Assembly: GCA_025998675.1 (NCBI GenBank)
Contig: AP024673.1
Location: 1,887,221 to 1,951,220, forward strand
DNA from: Fimbriimonadales bacterium
GTDB lineage: Bacteria; Armatimonadota; Fimbriimonadia; Fimbriimonadales; GBS-DC
DNA length: 64,000 bases
Direction of reading: 5' to 3'
Shown here: positions 9,208 through 17,492 of the stretch, piece by piece
Position numbering within the stretch: the first letter of the stretch is position 1
How the letters are laid out: each line of letters starts with the position of its first letter
Position numbers and translations under genes: made by a program
The notes under the pieces: generated by a model
Databases searched by the model: none
What the model saw: only the letters and a program-made list of their open reading frames with translations
Told to the model about the DNA's origin: nothing

Positions 9208-9213
9208 GTTATA
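9208..9213 (-). promoter_or_regulatory. Probable -10 box of the WD40 gene
   Basis: GGTATAAC on the minus strand, with transcription expected to start near 9201. This gives a leader of about 40 nt that contains the AAAAGGAG ribosome-binding site. Confidence 0.5.
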
Positions 9214-9282
9214 CCATCATTCGAAGGCGCGTGTCAAGGCATGTGTGTCACTTTTGTGCCAATTTGGAGTTTTTTTGGCAGT

Positions 9283-9516
9283 TTAGTGAACAAGCCCCTG
9301 ACGAAACGCCACGATGATAGTCTCCAGCAGAGTGCGCGTGCCCAGCGCCTGCTGCACGCGTTCCAGACGTCTGTAGGCAGTGCGACGCGAGCAACACACA
9401 CGCTCCGCTGCCAACCCGATGCATCCCGTATCGGCAACTGCTTGCAAAAGCGCGAGGTCTTCCACAGAGAGTGTCCTTTGTCGATTAGTCCTATCGGATG
9501 GTAGGCGACGATCCAT
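9283..9516 (-). CDS. Stand-alone LuxR/GerE-type helix-turn-helix protein
   Basis: 77 aa. Residues 16-75 follow the GerE DNA-binding domain plan: LSVEDLALLQAVADTG, the HTH LAAERVCCSRRTAYRRLERV, and the closing helix TLLETIIVAFRQGLV. There is no receiver or sensor domain. A strong AAGGAGG lies 8 nt before the ATG, which supports a real gene although it is short. It lies upstream of the WD40 gene in the same orientation, 120 nt before that gene's start, and might regulate it. Assignment to GerE rests on the C-terminal helix pattern; another small HTH family is possible. Confidence 0.65.
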   Translation of the reverse strand: MDRRLPSDRTNRQRTLSVEDLALLQAVADTGCIGLAAERVCCSRRTAYRRLERVQQALGTRTLLETIIVAFRQGLVH

Positions 9517-10078
9517 TCGTCACACCTCCTTTCTGGTCTCCATTATAGCACATTTCTCAGCTAAGTGCCTTTGCGATAATACCAAACGCGCGGTCATAGC
9601 GTAATCATCATGCACCGCGACCTCGCACCAAGCCAGCCCCCAACCCCCTCGTAAACGGCGGGCTGTTGAAAATATAATACAAAGGCAATTCACACAGTGA
9701 AACCACGCTTTGTGGGTGCTAAGCGCATGTTCAACCACAGTTTTCACCCGCATACTCCCACAAGTAGTGGATTTTCGGGGGAATTCCCCCCATATAACCG
9801 CCCAACCCCTTGACAAAACGGCGTTTTTTTTGTTATAATTTCGTGGGGCGACGCCGATGGGGGCGTTTCCCCTGTGAAATTTCGTTCGAAATATGCCGAC
9901 GGGGCAGGAAAAACGCACTGTGGGCTATAATTAAGAATCGGCGTCTTACGCTGTGGAACTTGCCGCAGGGGCGAATCGTATACCCTTTCAGGTATGAACG
10001 CCGTGTATAGAAACAGACGCGCGGGCGCAATTGTGAACGCCTTCACAAACACGCCCGTCTATAGGAGGTGGTATCGAA
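9517..10078. other. Long intergenic region with primary sigma promoter and partial repeat ends
   Basis: 562 bp between the divergent LuxR-type and primary sigma genes. It holds a partial TAAGTG-type repeat end (TAAGTGCCTTTGCG, about 9561) joined to a partial ATACCAA-type end (ATACCAAACGCGCGGTCATAG, about 9579-9599). An AT-rich stretch near 9660-9690 follows, and then the consensus promoter at 9810-9839. The roughly 230-nt transcribed leader has the inverted repeat ATTTCGTTCGAAAT at 9879-9892. Open frames here (for example 9520-9918 reverse) have no ribosome-binding site and no family resemblance. Confidence 0.6.
9810..9839 (+). promoter_or_regulatory. Consensus sigma-70 promoter of the primary sigma gene
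   Basis: TTGACA at 9810-9815, an 18-nt spacer, and TATAAT at 9834-9839: a perfect match to both hexamers. The expected transcription start near 9846 gives a leader of about 230 nt before the GTG at 10079. A second TATAAT at 9926-9931 has no matching -35. Confidence 0.85.
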
Positions 10079-11341
10079 GTGCCGGTATTGGATGAGGAGA
10101 TGGATATTTTGATGGATACGCAGGCAACGGCTCGCATGAACAAGGCGGGGCGGGACACGCTTTTTGACGACCCGCTCGGACTGGAGATGGAAGCGCCGGA
10201 ACTGGATGACCTCGATGTGCTGGACGACGAGTTCTCGTCGCTGGGCATCGGGAGCCTGGATCTGGGCGATGAGCTGGGCGGCGAGGAAGAGGTCGACTTC
10301 TGGGGCGGCGTCGGCGAAGAGACCCCGCACGAAGACGACAGCGTCGAGGTCGAACTCTGGATGCTCCAGAGCCGACGCTCGCAACTGCTCACGCCCGAAG
10401 AGGAAATCCGATTTTCGCAGCAGGTGCAGGAGGGGGAACGGCTCTATAAAATCCGCAAACAGCTGGCGGACAAGCGCAAAATCGATCCAGAGGGCATCGG
10501 CGAGGACGAGTGGGCGAAGGCGGCGAACCTGCCCGCATGGGAACTCGCGGTGCGCATTCAGGAGGCGGAAGAGGCGAAGCGCCGCCTGATTGAATCGAAC
10601 CTGCGCCTGGTGGTCAGCATCGCCAAGCGGTACGCCTCGCGCGGCATCTCGCTCGCTGACCTGATTCAGGAAGGCAATCTGGGGCTGATACGCGCCGTCG
10701 AGAAGTTCGACCCCGACCGCGGCTTCCGCTTCAGCACTTACGCGACATGGTGGATTCGACGCGCCATCGCCCGCGCGGTCATCAACAACAGCCGCACCAT
10801 CCGAATCCCCGTCTATGTGGCGGAGCTGATTAACAAGGTGATCAAGACCGAGTTGCGCCTGCAGCAGATTCTGCAGCGTGAGCCGACCGACGAGGAGATT
10901 GCCGCCGAGACCAGAATGTCCGTTGAGCGCGTGCGCGAGATTCGACGCGCCGCGGTGGAGCCCATCTCCATCGAAAGCCCCGTGGGTGAGCGCGACAACG
11001 CGACGCTGGGCGAGTTCATCCCGTCAGGCGACATCCTGCCCACGCCCGAAGATGTCACCGAGCGGCTCATCCTGCGCGAGCAGATCGATATGATTCTGGA
11101 GAAGCTCCAGCCGCGCGAGCGCGATGTGGTGCGCCTGCGCTTCGGGCTGGATGACGGACGCCAGCGCACGCTGGAGGAAGTCGGCGCGGAGCTGAAAATC
11201 ACGCGCGAGCGCGTGCGCCAGCTCGAACTGCGCGCCCTGCGCAAACTGCGCCAGATCGGAGACCGTATCGAAGACCTGCGCCGCAATCAGGGACTCGAAC
11301 TCGAAGACGCGCTCGCGCTCATCGATACGGACTTCCAGTAA
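10079..11341 (+). CDS. rpoD: Primary-type RNA polymerase sigma factor (RpoD/SigA)
   Basis: 420 aa from GTG 10079, preceded by AGGAGG at 10063-10068. After an acidic N-terminal stretch (about 1-95, shorter than a full region 1.1) come region 1.2, region 2 ([30 protein letters not shown], with [16 protein letters not shown] for -10 recognition), region 3 and region 4 ([23 protein letters not shown]). This is the group-1/2 signature; the perfect consensus promoter and long leader fit the housekeeping factor, although a second paralogue elsewhere cannot be excluded. A hairpin terminator follows directly. Confidence 0.93.
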   Translation: MPVLDEEMDILMDTQATARMNKAGRDTLFDDPLGLEMEAPELDDLDVLDDEFSSLGIGSLDLGDELGGEEEVDFWGGVGEETPHEDDSVEVELWMLQSRRSQLLTPEEEIRFSQQVQEGERLYKIRKQLADKRKIDPEGIGEDEWAKAANLPAWELAVRIQEAEEAKRRLIESNLRLVVSIAKRYASRGISLADLIQEGNLGLIRAVEKFDPDRGFRFSTYATWWIRRAIARAVINNSRTIRIPVYVAELINKVIKTELRLQQILQREPTDEEIAAETRMSVERVREIRRAAVEPISIESPVGERDNATLGEFIPSGDILPTPEDVTERLILREQIDMILEKLQPRERDVVRLRFGLDDGRQRTLEEVGAELKITRERVRQLELRALRKLRQIGDRIEDLRRNQGLELEDALALIDTDFQ

Positions 11342-11349
11342 TCGCGTGT

Positions 11350-11382
11350 GTCGGGCAGGGAAACTCCTGCCCGACGCCTTTT
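11350..11382 (+). terminator. Intrinsic terminator after the primary sigma gene
   Basis: A 10-bp perfect stem GTCGGGCAGG/CCTGCCCGAC (11350-11359 with 11366-11375), loop GAAACT, followed by GCCTTTT. It lies between the sigma stop and the rex start. Confidence 0.8.
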
Positions 11383-11389
11383 AATCGCT

Positions 11390-12064
11390 ATGACAGAGAC
11401 GCGCGTACCTGTGCCGACGCTCGAAAGGTTAGCCATCTACCTGCGCGTGCTGCTGGACGCCCACGAATCGGGCATCCAGACGCTCTCCTCGCAGGAGATT
11501 GAGCAGTATTCGGGCATCAGCGCGGCGCAGTTCCGCAAGGACCTCTCCTACTTCGGCGAGTTTGGCAAGCCCGGCGTCGGCTACTCGGTGGAGGCGTTGA
11601 TTGAACGCATCGAGCGCATCCTGCGGCTGGACGCCGAGCAGCCGATTCTGCTGGTGGGCGCGGGCAACATCGGCTCCGCGCTGGTGGGCTACCCGAACTT
11701 TCAGGCGCATCGGCTGCGCATCGCCGCCGTGTTCGACAACAACTTCGTCAAAATTGGGCGTCCGTTCGGCGACCTCATTATCGAGGACATCGCCCGCGTG
11801 CGGGAGGTGAACGCGCAGATTGGCGCGCGACTGGGCATTATCGCGGTGCCAGCGCACGCGGCGCAGGAGGTCGCCGACGCGCTGGTCGAGGCGGGCGTCA
11901 CGGGAATCCTGAACTTCGCGCCAACCATTCTGCGGGTGCCGCCCCATGTGCATGTGCGCAATGTGTCGTTCCTGCAGGAGCTGGCGGTGCTGTCCTATCA
12001 CGCGGTCGAGGATGCCCTGCGCGTGAACGGTCAGGCGCGGCGGGGAGGCAAGGATGGAGTATGA
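11390..12064 (+). CDS. rex: Redox-sensing transcriptional repressor Rex
   Basis: 224 aa from ATG 11390. The N-terminal winged helix (TLERLAIYLRVL and SAAQFRKDLSYFGEFGKPGVGY) is followed by a Rossmann domain with the NAD(H) loop VGAGNIGSAL at about residues 87-96. Rex senses the NADH/NAD ratio and releases operators when NADH is high. An upstream in-frame start at 11348 would run through the terminator hairpin, so I reject it. The stop overlaps the nadB start by 11 nt, so a NAD sensor and the first NAD biosynthesis enzyme are translated from the same mRNA. Confidence 0.93.
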   Translation: MTETRVPVPTLERLAIYLRVLLDAHESGIQTLSSQEIEQYSGISAAQFRKDLSYFGEFGKPGVGYSVEALIERIERILRLDAEQPILLVGAGNIGSALVGYPNFQAHRLRIAAVFDNNFVKIGRPFGDLIIEDIARVREVNAQIGARLGIIAVPAHAAQEVADALVEAGVTGILNFAPTILRVPPHVHVRNVSFLQELAVLSYHAVEDALRVNGQARRGGKDGV

Positions 12065-13631
12065 TTTTCTGGTGCTGGGCAGCGGGATGGCGGGGCTGAC
12101 CTTCGCGCTCAACGCCGCGCCGCACGGCTCGGTCGCCATCCTCACCAAAAAGCAACGCTCGGAATCGAACACGAACTACGCGCAGGGCGGCATCGCCGCC
12201 GCGATGGGCGCGGACGACTCATGGGAACTGCACCTGCAGGACACCCTGATTGCGGGCGCGGGACTGTGTGAGCGTGAGGCGGTCGAGGTGCTGGCGCGCG
12301 AGGCGCCGCGTCTCATTCACTGGCTCATCGAGCTGGGCGCGCAGTTCGACCGCAATCCCGACGGCAGCCTCGCGCTGGGATGCGAAGGGGGACACTCGCG
12401 CAACCGCATCCTGCACGCCGCCGACCACACCGGCTACGAAATCGAGCGCACCCTCCTGATTGCCGCACGCAAGACGCCGCACATCACCGTGCTGGAACAC
12501 TATCAGGCGCTGGAGTTGCTGCTGCAGGAGGGCGCGTGCGTGGGTGTGCGCGTGCTGGACACGCTCACGGGCGACCTGTTCGAGATACGCGCGCGGGCGG
12601 TGCTGCTGGTGACGGGCGGCTGCGGGCAGGTCTATCTGCACACCAGCAACCCGCTGATCGCCACAGGCGACGGCATCGCGATGGCATGGCGCGCTGGCGC
12701 GACCATCGCCAACATGGAGTTTATTCAGTTCCACCCGACGACGCTCTACCATACGGACGCGCCCTCGTTTCTGATTTCGGAGGCGGTGCGCGGCGAGGGC
12801 GGGCTGCTCAAGCGACGCGACGGCTACCGATTTATGCCCGACTATGACCCGCGCGCCGAACTCGCCCCGCGCGATATTGTCGCCCGCGCCATCGACGCCG
12901 AACTCAAAAAGACGGGCGACCCGTGCGTGTACCTCGACATCACCCACATGGACGCCGCGTTTGTGCAGCGGCGGTTCCCGACCATCTACCACACCTGCCT
13001 GCAGTATGGCATCGACATCACGCGAGAGCCGATTCCTGTGGTGCCCGCGGCGCACTACACCTGCGGCGGCGTATGGACCGACTTGTACGGACGCACGACG
13101 ATTCCGCGCTTGTACGCCTGCGGCGAGGTCGCCTACACGGGCGTGCATGGGGCAAATCGGCTGGCGAGCAACTCGCTGCTGGAGGCGCTGGTGTTCGCCG
13201 AGCGCGCGGCGCACCATGCGACGACTCGCCTGGACGAGCCGCCCCCGCAGCCGAAGCCGTCGTGCATCACGATACCCCTCGCGCCCCCTGCGCCTGCCGC
13301 GCGCCTCGAAGACCACGCGGACAACTGGGACGCCGCGCGGCTGCGCATCCGCCAGCTGATGCAGAAACGGGTGGGCATCGTGCGCACCGTCGCCCGCCTG
13401 CAAGAGGCGCTCTGCACGCTGGAAACGCTCGCCGCGCAGGTCGAGGCGGCGTATCGTCAGACGCCGCCGACGGTCGAATCGTGCGAAGTGCGCAACCTCG
13501 CGGCGTGTGCCCTGCTCATCACGCACAGCGCGCTCGCCCGCAAGGAGAGCCGCGGGCTGCACTATGTGCTGGACTACCCCGAACCGCGCGAAGCGTTCGC
13601 CGCCTGCCCTACGCTCATCACACCCCCATGA
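12054..13631 (+). CDS. nadB: L-aspartate oxidase
   Basis: 525 aa, full length. The FAD dinucleotide motif VLGSGMAGL is at residues 6-15, followed by the flavoprotein motifs NYAQGGIAAA, EFIQFHPTTL, the active-site loop SEAVRGEGG and ANRLASNSLLEALVF, which separate NadB/SdhA-type enzymes. It oxidises aspartate to iminoaspartate for quinolinate and NAD synthesis. A GGGGAGG motif precedes the ATG inside rex. The next gene overlaps by ATGA. nadA and nadC are not in the window. Confidence 0.94.
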   Translation: MEYDFLVLGSGMAGLTFALNAAPHGSVAILTKKQRSESNTNYAQGGIAAAMGADDSWELHLQDTLIAGAGLCEREAVEVLAREAPRLIHWLIELGAQFDRNPDGSLALGCEGGHSRNRILHAADHTGYEIERTLLIAARKTPHITVLEHYQALELLLQEGACVGVRVLDTLTGDLFEIRARAVLLVTGGCGQVYLHTSNPLIATGDGIAMAWRAGATIANMEFIQFHPTTLYHTDAPSFLISEAVRGEGGLLKRRDGYRFMPDYDPRAELAPRDIVARAIDAELKKTGDPCVYLDITHMDAAFVQRRFPTIYHTCLQYGIDITREPIPVVPAAHYTCGGVWTDLYGRTTIPRLYACGEVAYTGVHGANRLASNSLLEALVFAERAAHHATTRLDEPPPQPKPSCITIPLAPPAPAARLEDHADNWDAARLRIRQLMQKRVGIVRTVARLQEALCTLETLAAQVEAAYRQTPPTVESCEVRNLAACALLITHSALARKESRGLHYVLDYPEPREAFAACPTLITPP

Positions 13632-13963
13632 AAAAGGTCGACTGCATCATTCGCCCGCACACGCTGGAAGCGGTCAAGACCGCGCTCAACGAGCTGGGCA
13701 TCAGCGGGATGACCGTTAGCGAGGTGCGCGGCTGCGGCAGTAGTTTGCCCGAAAGCGACTGGTTCGGCGAGGAGACGCTGATACGGCTGCCCATCCGCCT
13801 GCGCCTCGAGATGATTGTGCCCGACGCGCTGGTGGAGCCGATTATTGAGGCGGTGCTTCGCCACGCCAGCACAGGACAGCCCGACGACGGCAAAATCTTC
13901 GTGCTGCCCTACAGCGACGCGATACGCATTCGCACGGAGGAGCGCGGCGAAGCCGCCCTCTGA
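13628..13963 (+). CDS. P-II family nitrogen/energy signalling protein
   Basis: 111 aa, canonical length, with the C-terminal P-II signature TGQPDDGKIFVLPYSDAIRIRTEERGEAAL region (shown by GKIFV and RIRTEE) and the N-terminal KKVDCIIRPHTLEAVKTAL. The T-loop (GCGSSLPESDWFGEETL) is divergent: there is no tyrosine at or near position 51, so uridylylation of the GlnB type is not possible. P-II trimers bind 2-oxoglutarate and ATP/ADP. ATGA overlap with nadB suggests a link to NAD or nitrogen status rather than to glnA or amtB, neither of which is nearby. Confidence 0.88.
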   Translation: MKKVDCIIRPHTLEAVKTALNELGISGMTVSEVRGCGSSLPESDWFGEETLIRLPIRLRLEMIVPDALVEPIIEAVLRHASTGQPDDGKIFVLPYSDAIRIRTEERGEAAL

Positions 13964-13966
13964 GCG

Positions 13967-14548
13967 CTACACGCCCTCTATCCGCACGCCCAACACCTGC
14001 AGGAACTTCGCCAGCCATTCGGGGTGGGCGGGCCATGCAGGCGCAGTCACCAGATTGCCGTCCACGACGGCTCTGTCCGCGGGAACCTCTTCGAAGCGCG
14101 CCCCCGCCAGCGTCAGTTCGGGACCGACGGCGGGATAGGCGGTCGCCGTGCGCCCCGCCATCACGCCGGCGGCGGTCAACACCTGCAGCCCGTGGCAGAT
14201 GGCGGCGACGGGCTTGTTCGCCTCGAAGAAGTGGCGCACCATCTCCAGCACCTTCGGCTCGCGGCGGATATACTCTGGCGCACGCCCGCCAGAGACCACC
14301 AGCGCCGCGTAGTCGCCCACATTCACCTCGTCAAACGAATAGTTCAGCGTGAAGTTGTGTCCGGGCTTTTCGGAGTAGGTCTGGTCGCCCTCGAAGTCAT
14401 GAACGGCGGTGCGCACCTTCTGACCCGCGCGCTTGCCGGGGCAGACCGCATGCACCTCGAAGCCGACCATCTGCAGCGCCTGGAACGGCACCATCACCTC
14501 GTAGTCTTCCACATAGTCCCCAACCAGCATCAGAATCTTACGCGCCAT
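13967..14548 (-). CDS. DJ-1/PfpI family protein
   Basis: 193 aa from ATG 14548, which has GGAGGG 5 nt upstream. Class I amidotransferase-like fold with the nucleophile elbow AICHGLQVL and the conserved acidic residue in [13 protein letters not shown]. The family includes glyoxalase-III/deglycase-like and chaperone-type proteins; substrate unknown. It converges on the P-II gene with only 3 nt between the stops. An upstream in-frame start (14605) lacks a ribosome-binding site. Confidence 0.88.
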   Translation of the reverse strand: MARKILMLVGDYVEDYEVMVPFQALQMVGFEVHAVCPGKRAGQKVRTAVHDFEGDQTYSEKPGHNFTLNYSFDEVNVGDYAALVVSGGRAPEYIRREPKVLEMVRHFFEANKPVAAICHGLQVLTAAGVMAGRTATAYPAVGPELTLAGARFEEVPADRAVVDGNLVTAPAWPAHPEWLAKFLQVLGVRIEGV

Positions 14549-14649
14549 CGTTTCCCTCCTTGCAGGGCGTCTGCGCCCTGCGCGAGCATGATACCCAACG
14601 GGCAATTGACGCCAGTCGGCATATCAGCAGGAGCGGCGCTCAGGGTCTG

Positions 14650-14817
14650 TAAGTGCCTTTGCGCTGCATTGGCAATATCCGCGTGAAGCGCCGTTTGTAT
14701 GGAGTGCGGAAGCGGAGCTTCCGCGCACGCTGAAGCTGACGCTTCAGCACTCCAAAGGGGCTCCTGTGCACACGCATCAGTAGAGTAGCTACTACAAACT
14801 TACTGCAACGACACTTA
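14650..14817. repeat. Mosaic repeat copy E (TAAGTG-type ends)
   Basis: The inverted ends are TAAGTGCCTTTGCGCTGCAT at 14650 and the complement of TAAGTGTCGTTGCAGTAAGT ending at 14817. The core is GGAGTGC (14701) paired with GCACTCC (14747-14753), enclosing hairpins GGAAGCGGAGCTTCC and GCTGAAGC...GCTTCAGC. The same core occurs in copies A and D, which have different ends. It lies between two tandem minus-strand genes. Confidence 0.82.
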
Positions 14818-14839
14818 GAAGGCAGGGTTTGCCCAATTC

Positions 14840-15526
14840 CTACCCCACCCACTTCTGCAGGAACCGCAGTGTAAAGCGCCAGGCTTCGTCGGCGGCGCGA
14901 GCGTTGTAGCCGCGTCGGTTGTTCGGGTTGGCAAACGCATGCCCCGCGCCCTGAAAGAGGTGAATCTCCACCGGCGCGCCCAGTTTTTTGAGCGTCGCTT
15001 CGAACTGGCGCACCGAATCCACCGGGATGCCCCGATCCTGGTCGCCGAAAATCCCCAGCACGGGACAGCGCAGAGCGCGCAGGTTCGTCTCGTCCGTCAG
15101 CAGTCGCCCGTAGTAAATTACGCAGGCTGCCAGGCGCGGCTCCTGCAACGCGAGGCTCAGCGCCAGCCCACCGCCCATACACCAGCCAATCACGCCCACC
15201 TTTTTGCCACGCAGTTCGGGGCGCTTCGTGAGCCAGTCCACACCCGCCTTGAGGTCGCGCATCGCGCGGTCTTCGGGCAAAGCGCGTGAGAGTTCGTGCG
15301 CCACTTCGGGGTCTGTGGCGACTTTGCCCCGATACAGGTCCACCGCCAGCGTCAGATAGTTCTCCTGCGCAAAGCGGCGCGCCTGTTCCTTAATCCAGTC
15401 GTTCAGCCCCCACCACTCGTGAATCAACAACATGCCGCCGCGCGGTCTGTCAGGCAACGCTGCATAGGCGCGCACGCGCTCAGCGCCAACCTGAAGCGCC
15501 ACCTCTTGCTCTTTCATTTCGCGCAT
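14840..15526 (-). CDS. Dienelactone hydrolase family protein
   Basis: 228 aa from ATG 15526; a GTG 9 nt upstream is an alternative. Alpha/beta hydrolase of the DLH family: LLIHEWWGLNDWI near the N-terminus, the cysteine nucleophile in GWCMGGGLA, Asp in GDQDRGIP and His in GAGHAF complete the Cys-Asp-His triad. The family hydrolyses lactones or related esters; substrate unknown. AGAGGT precedes the start. Confidence 0.9.
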   Translation of the reverse strand: MREMKEQEVALQVGAERVRAYAALPDRPRGGMLLIHEWWGLNDWIKEQARRFAQENYLTLAVDLYRGKVATDPEVAHELSRALPEDRAMRDLKAGVDWLTKRPELRGKKVGVIGWCMGGGLALSLALQEPRLAACVIYYGRLLTDETNLRALRCPVLGIFGDQDRGIPVDSVRQFEATLKKLGAPVEIHLFQGAGHAFANPNNRRGYNARAADEAWRFTLRFLQKWVG

Positions 15527-15588
15527 GGGTTGCACCTCTGCGTTCAGTGTACCCTATCGTAGCCAGGACAGGGGCGCGGCTTTTTATA

Positions 15589-16218
15589 TCACTTGCCTGT
15601 CGGTCGCTCTAAACGGAACATCGATTCGGGCGTCGCGCGCACATACCACGACTCGCCCATGCGCCCGATATGGTCGGCGACGAGATTGTCCACAACGCCT
15701 TCGGGCTTGAGCAGCGTCTCGGCGATATGGAAGCACAGCACCTCGCCAATCACATAGTTCGCGGCGACGGGACCCGCCCCATGCGACACAATCTGGAACA
15801 GCTTGCACTCCATCGCGATGGGGCTTTCGGCGACGCGCGGCGGCTGCACATAAACCGACGGCGCACGGGTCAACCCCACCTGCTCGAACTCGCTGACGCC
15901 GTACTCATACTCGTAGGAAGTCTGGTTCATCCGCTCGGCGAGCCAGTAGGGCGCGATATTGACCACGAACTCGCCTGTCGCCTGCACATTGCGCAGGGTG
16001 TCTTTGGGACGCCCGTCGCGGAAGTTGGTGCAGGAGAAGACCACCGACACGGGGTTCGCCCCGCCCGCGTTGAAGAAGCTGAACGGGGCGAGGTTGGTAC
16101 AGCCGTCGGGCGCGCAGGTGCTGACCCACGCAATCGGGCGCGGCGCAACGCAACTGATCAGCAGCGCATACGCCTCGCGCGGACTCATCTCGGCAGGAAC
16201 GAATGTGCGTACAGACAT
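15589..16218 (-). CDS. Flavin reductase-like (FMN-binding split barrel) protein
   Basis: 209 aa. The RPIAWVST motif, NLAPFSFFNA and the NIAPYWLAERMNQTS region match the flavin reductase-like domain family that binds FMN. It may supply reduced flavin or act as an oxidoreductase. No monooxygenase partner is adjacent. It is divergent from the ceramidase-like gene with 38 bp between the starts. Confidence 0.85.
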   Translation of the reverse strand: MSVRTFVPAEMSPREAYALLISCVAPRPIAWVSTCAPDGCTNLAPFSFFNAGGANPVSVVFSCTNFRDGRPKDTLRNVQATGEFVVNIAPYWLAERMNQTSYEYEYGVSEFEQVGLTRAPSVYVQPPRVAESPIAMECKLFQIVSHGAGPVAANYVIGEVLCFHIAETLLKPEGVVDNLVADHIGRMGESWYVRATPESMFRLERPTGK

Positions 16219-16241
16219 CGCCGTATAGGATACCCATCGGC

Positions 16242-16247
16242 TATAAT
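16242..16247 (+). promoter_or_regulatory. -10 box, leaderless promoter of the ceramidase-like gene
   Basis: TATAAT ends 9 nt before ATG 16257 and no Shine-Dalgarno intervenes, so transcription should start within a few bases of the start codon. ATG 16248, also in frame, directly abuts the box and would be upstream of the transcript start. Confidence 0.65.
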
Positions 16248-16256
16248 ATGCCTGCT

Positions 16257-17486
16257 ATGGCGCGTACACGGTTCCGAGCAGGCGCAGCGAAGGTGGACAT
16301 CACGCCCGACCTGACGAAGATTCGCATTCAGCTGGGCGGCTACGGCGCACGGCTGAACATGCCCCCGACAGGCGTTCACGACCCGATTTACGCCCGCGCG
16401 CTCGCGCTGGAGGCGGGCGACCAGCAGGCGGTGATTGTCGCGCTGGATCACCTGCTGGTTCCCGACAGCCTCACGCGCGCGGTGCGTCAGGCGACGGGAC
16501 TGGCGGCAGAGCAGTTGTTTATGGGCGCGAGCCACACGCACTGCGCGCCCGATTCGATGGGGCTGAACGAGCGGATGCGTTTCCCGTTGCCCGGCGTGGG
16601 CACATTCCTGCCAGAGTTTCTGGCGTTCACGGCGGAGCGCGTCGCGCAGGCGGTGCAGGCGGCGCGCCAGCGACTGCGCCCCGCGACGCTTGCGCTCGCC
16701 GCCGCCGAGCTGCCGAATCTGAACCGCAATCGGCGCGGCAGGCGACTGGTAGACCCGACGATGAGCGTCGCGCGCCTGGACGACTCGCGCGGACGCCCCA
16801 TCGCCGCGCTGGTCGTCTACGCGGCGCACCCGACGATTTACCCCCACACGATGATGCAGGTCTCGGCGGAGTTTCCGGGCGTGCTGCAGACGGCTCTGGA
16901 GGGGGCGCTGGGGCGCGAGGCGGTCGCGCTCCATCTGAATGGCGCGCTGGGCGATGTGTCGCCCGTCGCCGACACGGGCAAAGACGACCACGAGCGCGTG
17001 CGCTTGTACGGAGACGCGCTCGCCGCGCATGCGCAACGCCTACTGCGTGCGGCGAAGGCTGCCCCGATACGCCTGCGCATGCGCCAGCAACAGGCGCGCC
17101 TGCCCGAAGCGCAACCCCACCCGGAGTTTCAGGAGTCGGCGGGACGCGAATACAAAGTGCCTGAAGCGCTGCTGCGCCAGCTCGCGAGGCAGATTGTGCC
17201 CGAAGCCGCGCCTGTGAGCCTGCTGGCGCTGGGCGAGCTGCTTCTGGTCGGTTTTCCGGGCGAACCGATTAGCTCGCTGGGGCTGCAGGCGCGTGAAATC
17301 GGACGCGAGGCGGGGTTCCGCTATGTCGCGCCTGTCGCGCTGGTCAACGACTGGATGGGCTACATCCTCACGCGCCACGAGTACCTCAAGGGCGGCTACG
17401 AGGCGACGGTCTCGTTCAACGGACCCGACGCGGGCGATGCGGTCATGGCTGCCGTGCGAGCGGGGATCGGTGTGATGCGGGTGTGA
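16257..17486 (+). CDS. Neutral/alkaline ceramidase-like hydrolase
   Basis: 409 aa. The start GAAKVDITPD and the motifs GVHDPIYARAL, GASHTHCAPD (zinc-ligand type histidines), YAAHPTI and LNGALGDVSP match the N-terminal domain family of neutral/alkaline non-lysosomal ceramidases. Classical ceramidases are longer and secreted; this one has no signal peptide and lacks the extra C-terminal domain, so the true substrate could be another amide or ester. A sphingosine-phosphate-lyase-type gene lies 3.6 kb away. Confidence 0.82.
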   Translation: MARTRFRAGAAKVDITPDLTKIRIQLGGYGARLNMPPTGVHDPIYARALALEAGDQQAVIVALDHLLVPDSLTRAVRQATGLAAEQLFMGASHTHCAPDSMGLNERMRFPLPGVGTFLPEFLAFTAERVAQAVQAARQRLRPATLALAAAELPNLNRNRRGRRLVDPTMSVARLDDSRGRPIAALVVYAAHPTIYPHTMMQVSAEFPGVLQTALEGALGREAVALHLNGALGDVSPVADTGKDDHERVRLYGDALAAHAQRLLRAAKAAPIRLRMRQQQARLPEAQPHPEFQESAGREYKVPEALLRQLARQIVPEAAPVSLLALGELLLVGFPGEPISSLGLQAREIGREAGFRYVAPVALVNDWMGYILTRHEYLKGGYEATVSFNGPDAGDAVMAAVRAGIGVMRV

Positions 17487-17492
17487 TTTCAC

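Noticed and set aside
9520-9918. 132-codon reverse ORF upstream of the primary sigma gene
   Set aside because: It covers the sigma promoter and repeat remnants, has no Shine-Dalgarno and no recognisable domain.
16248-16256. ATG 16248 as start of the ceramidase-like gene
   Set aside because: It directly abuts the -10 box and would lie upstream of the expected transcript start; ATG 16257 fits better.
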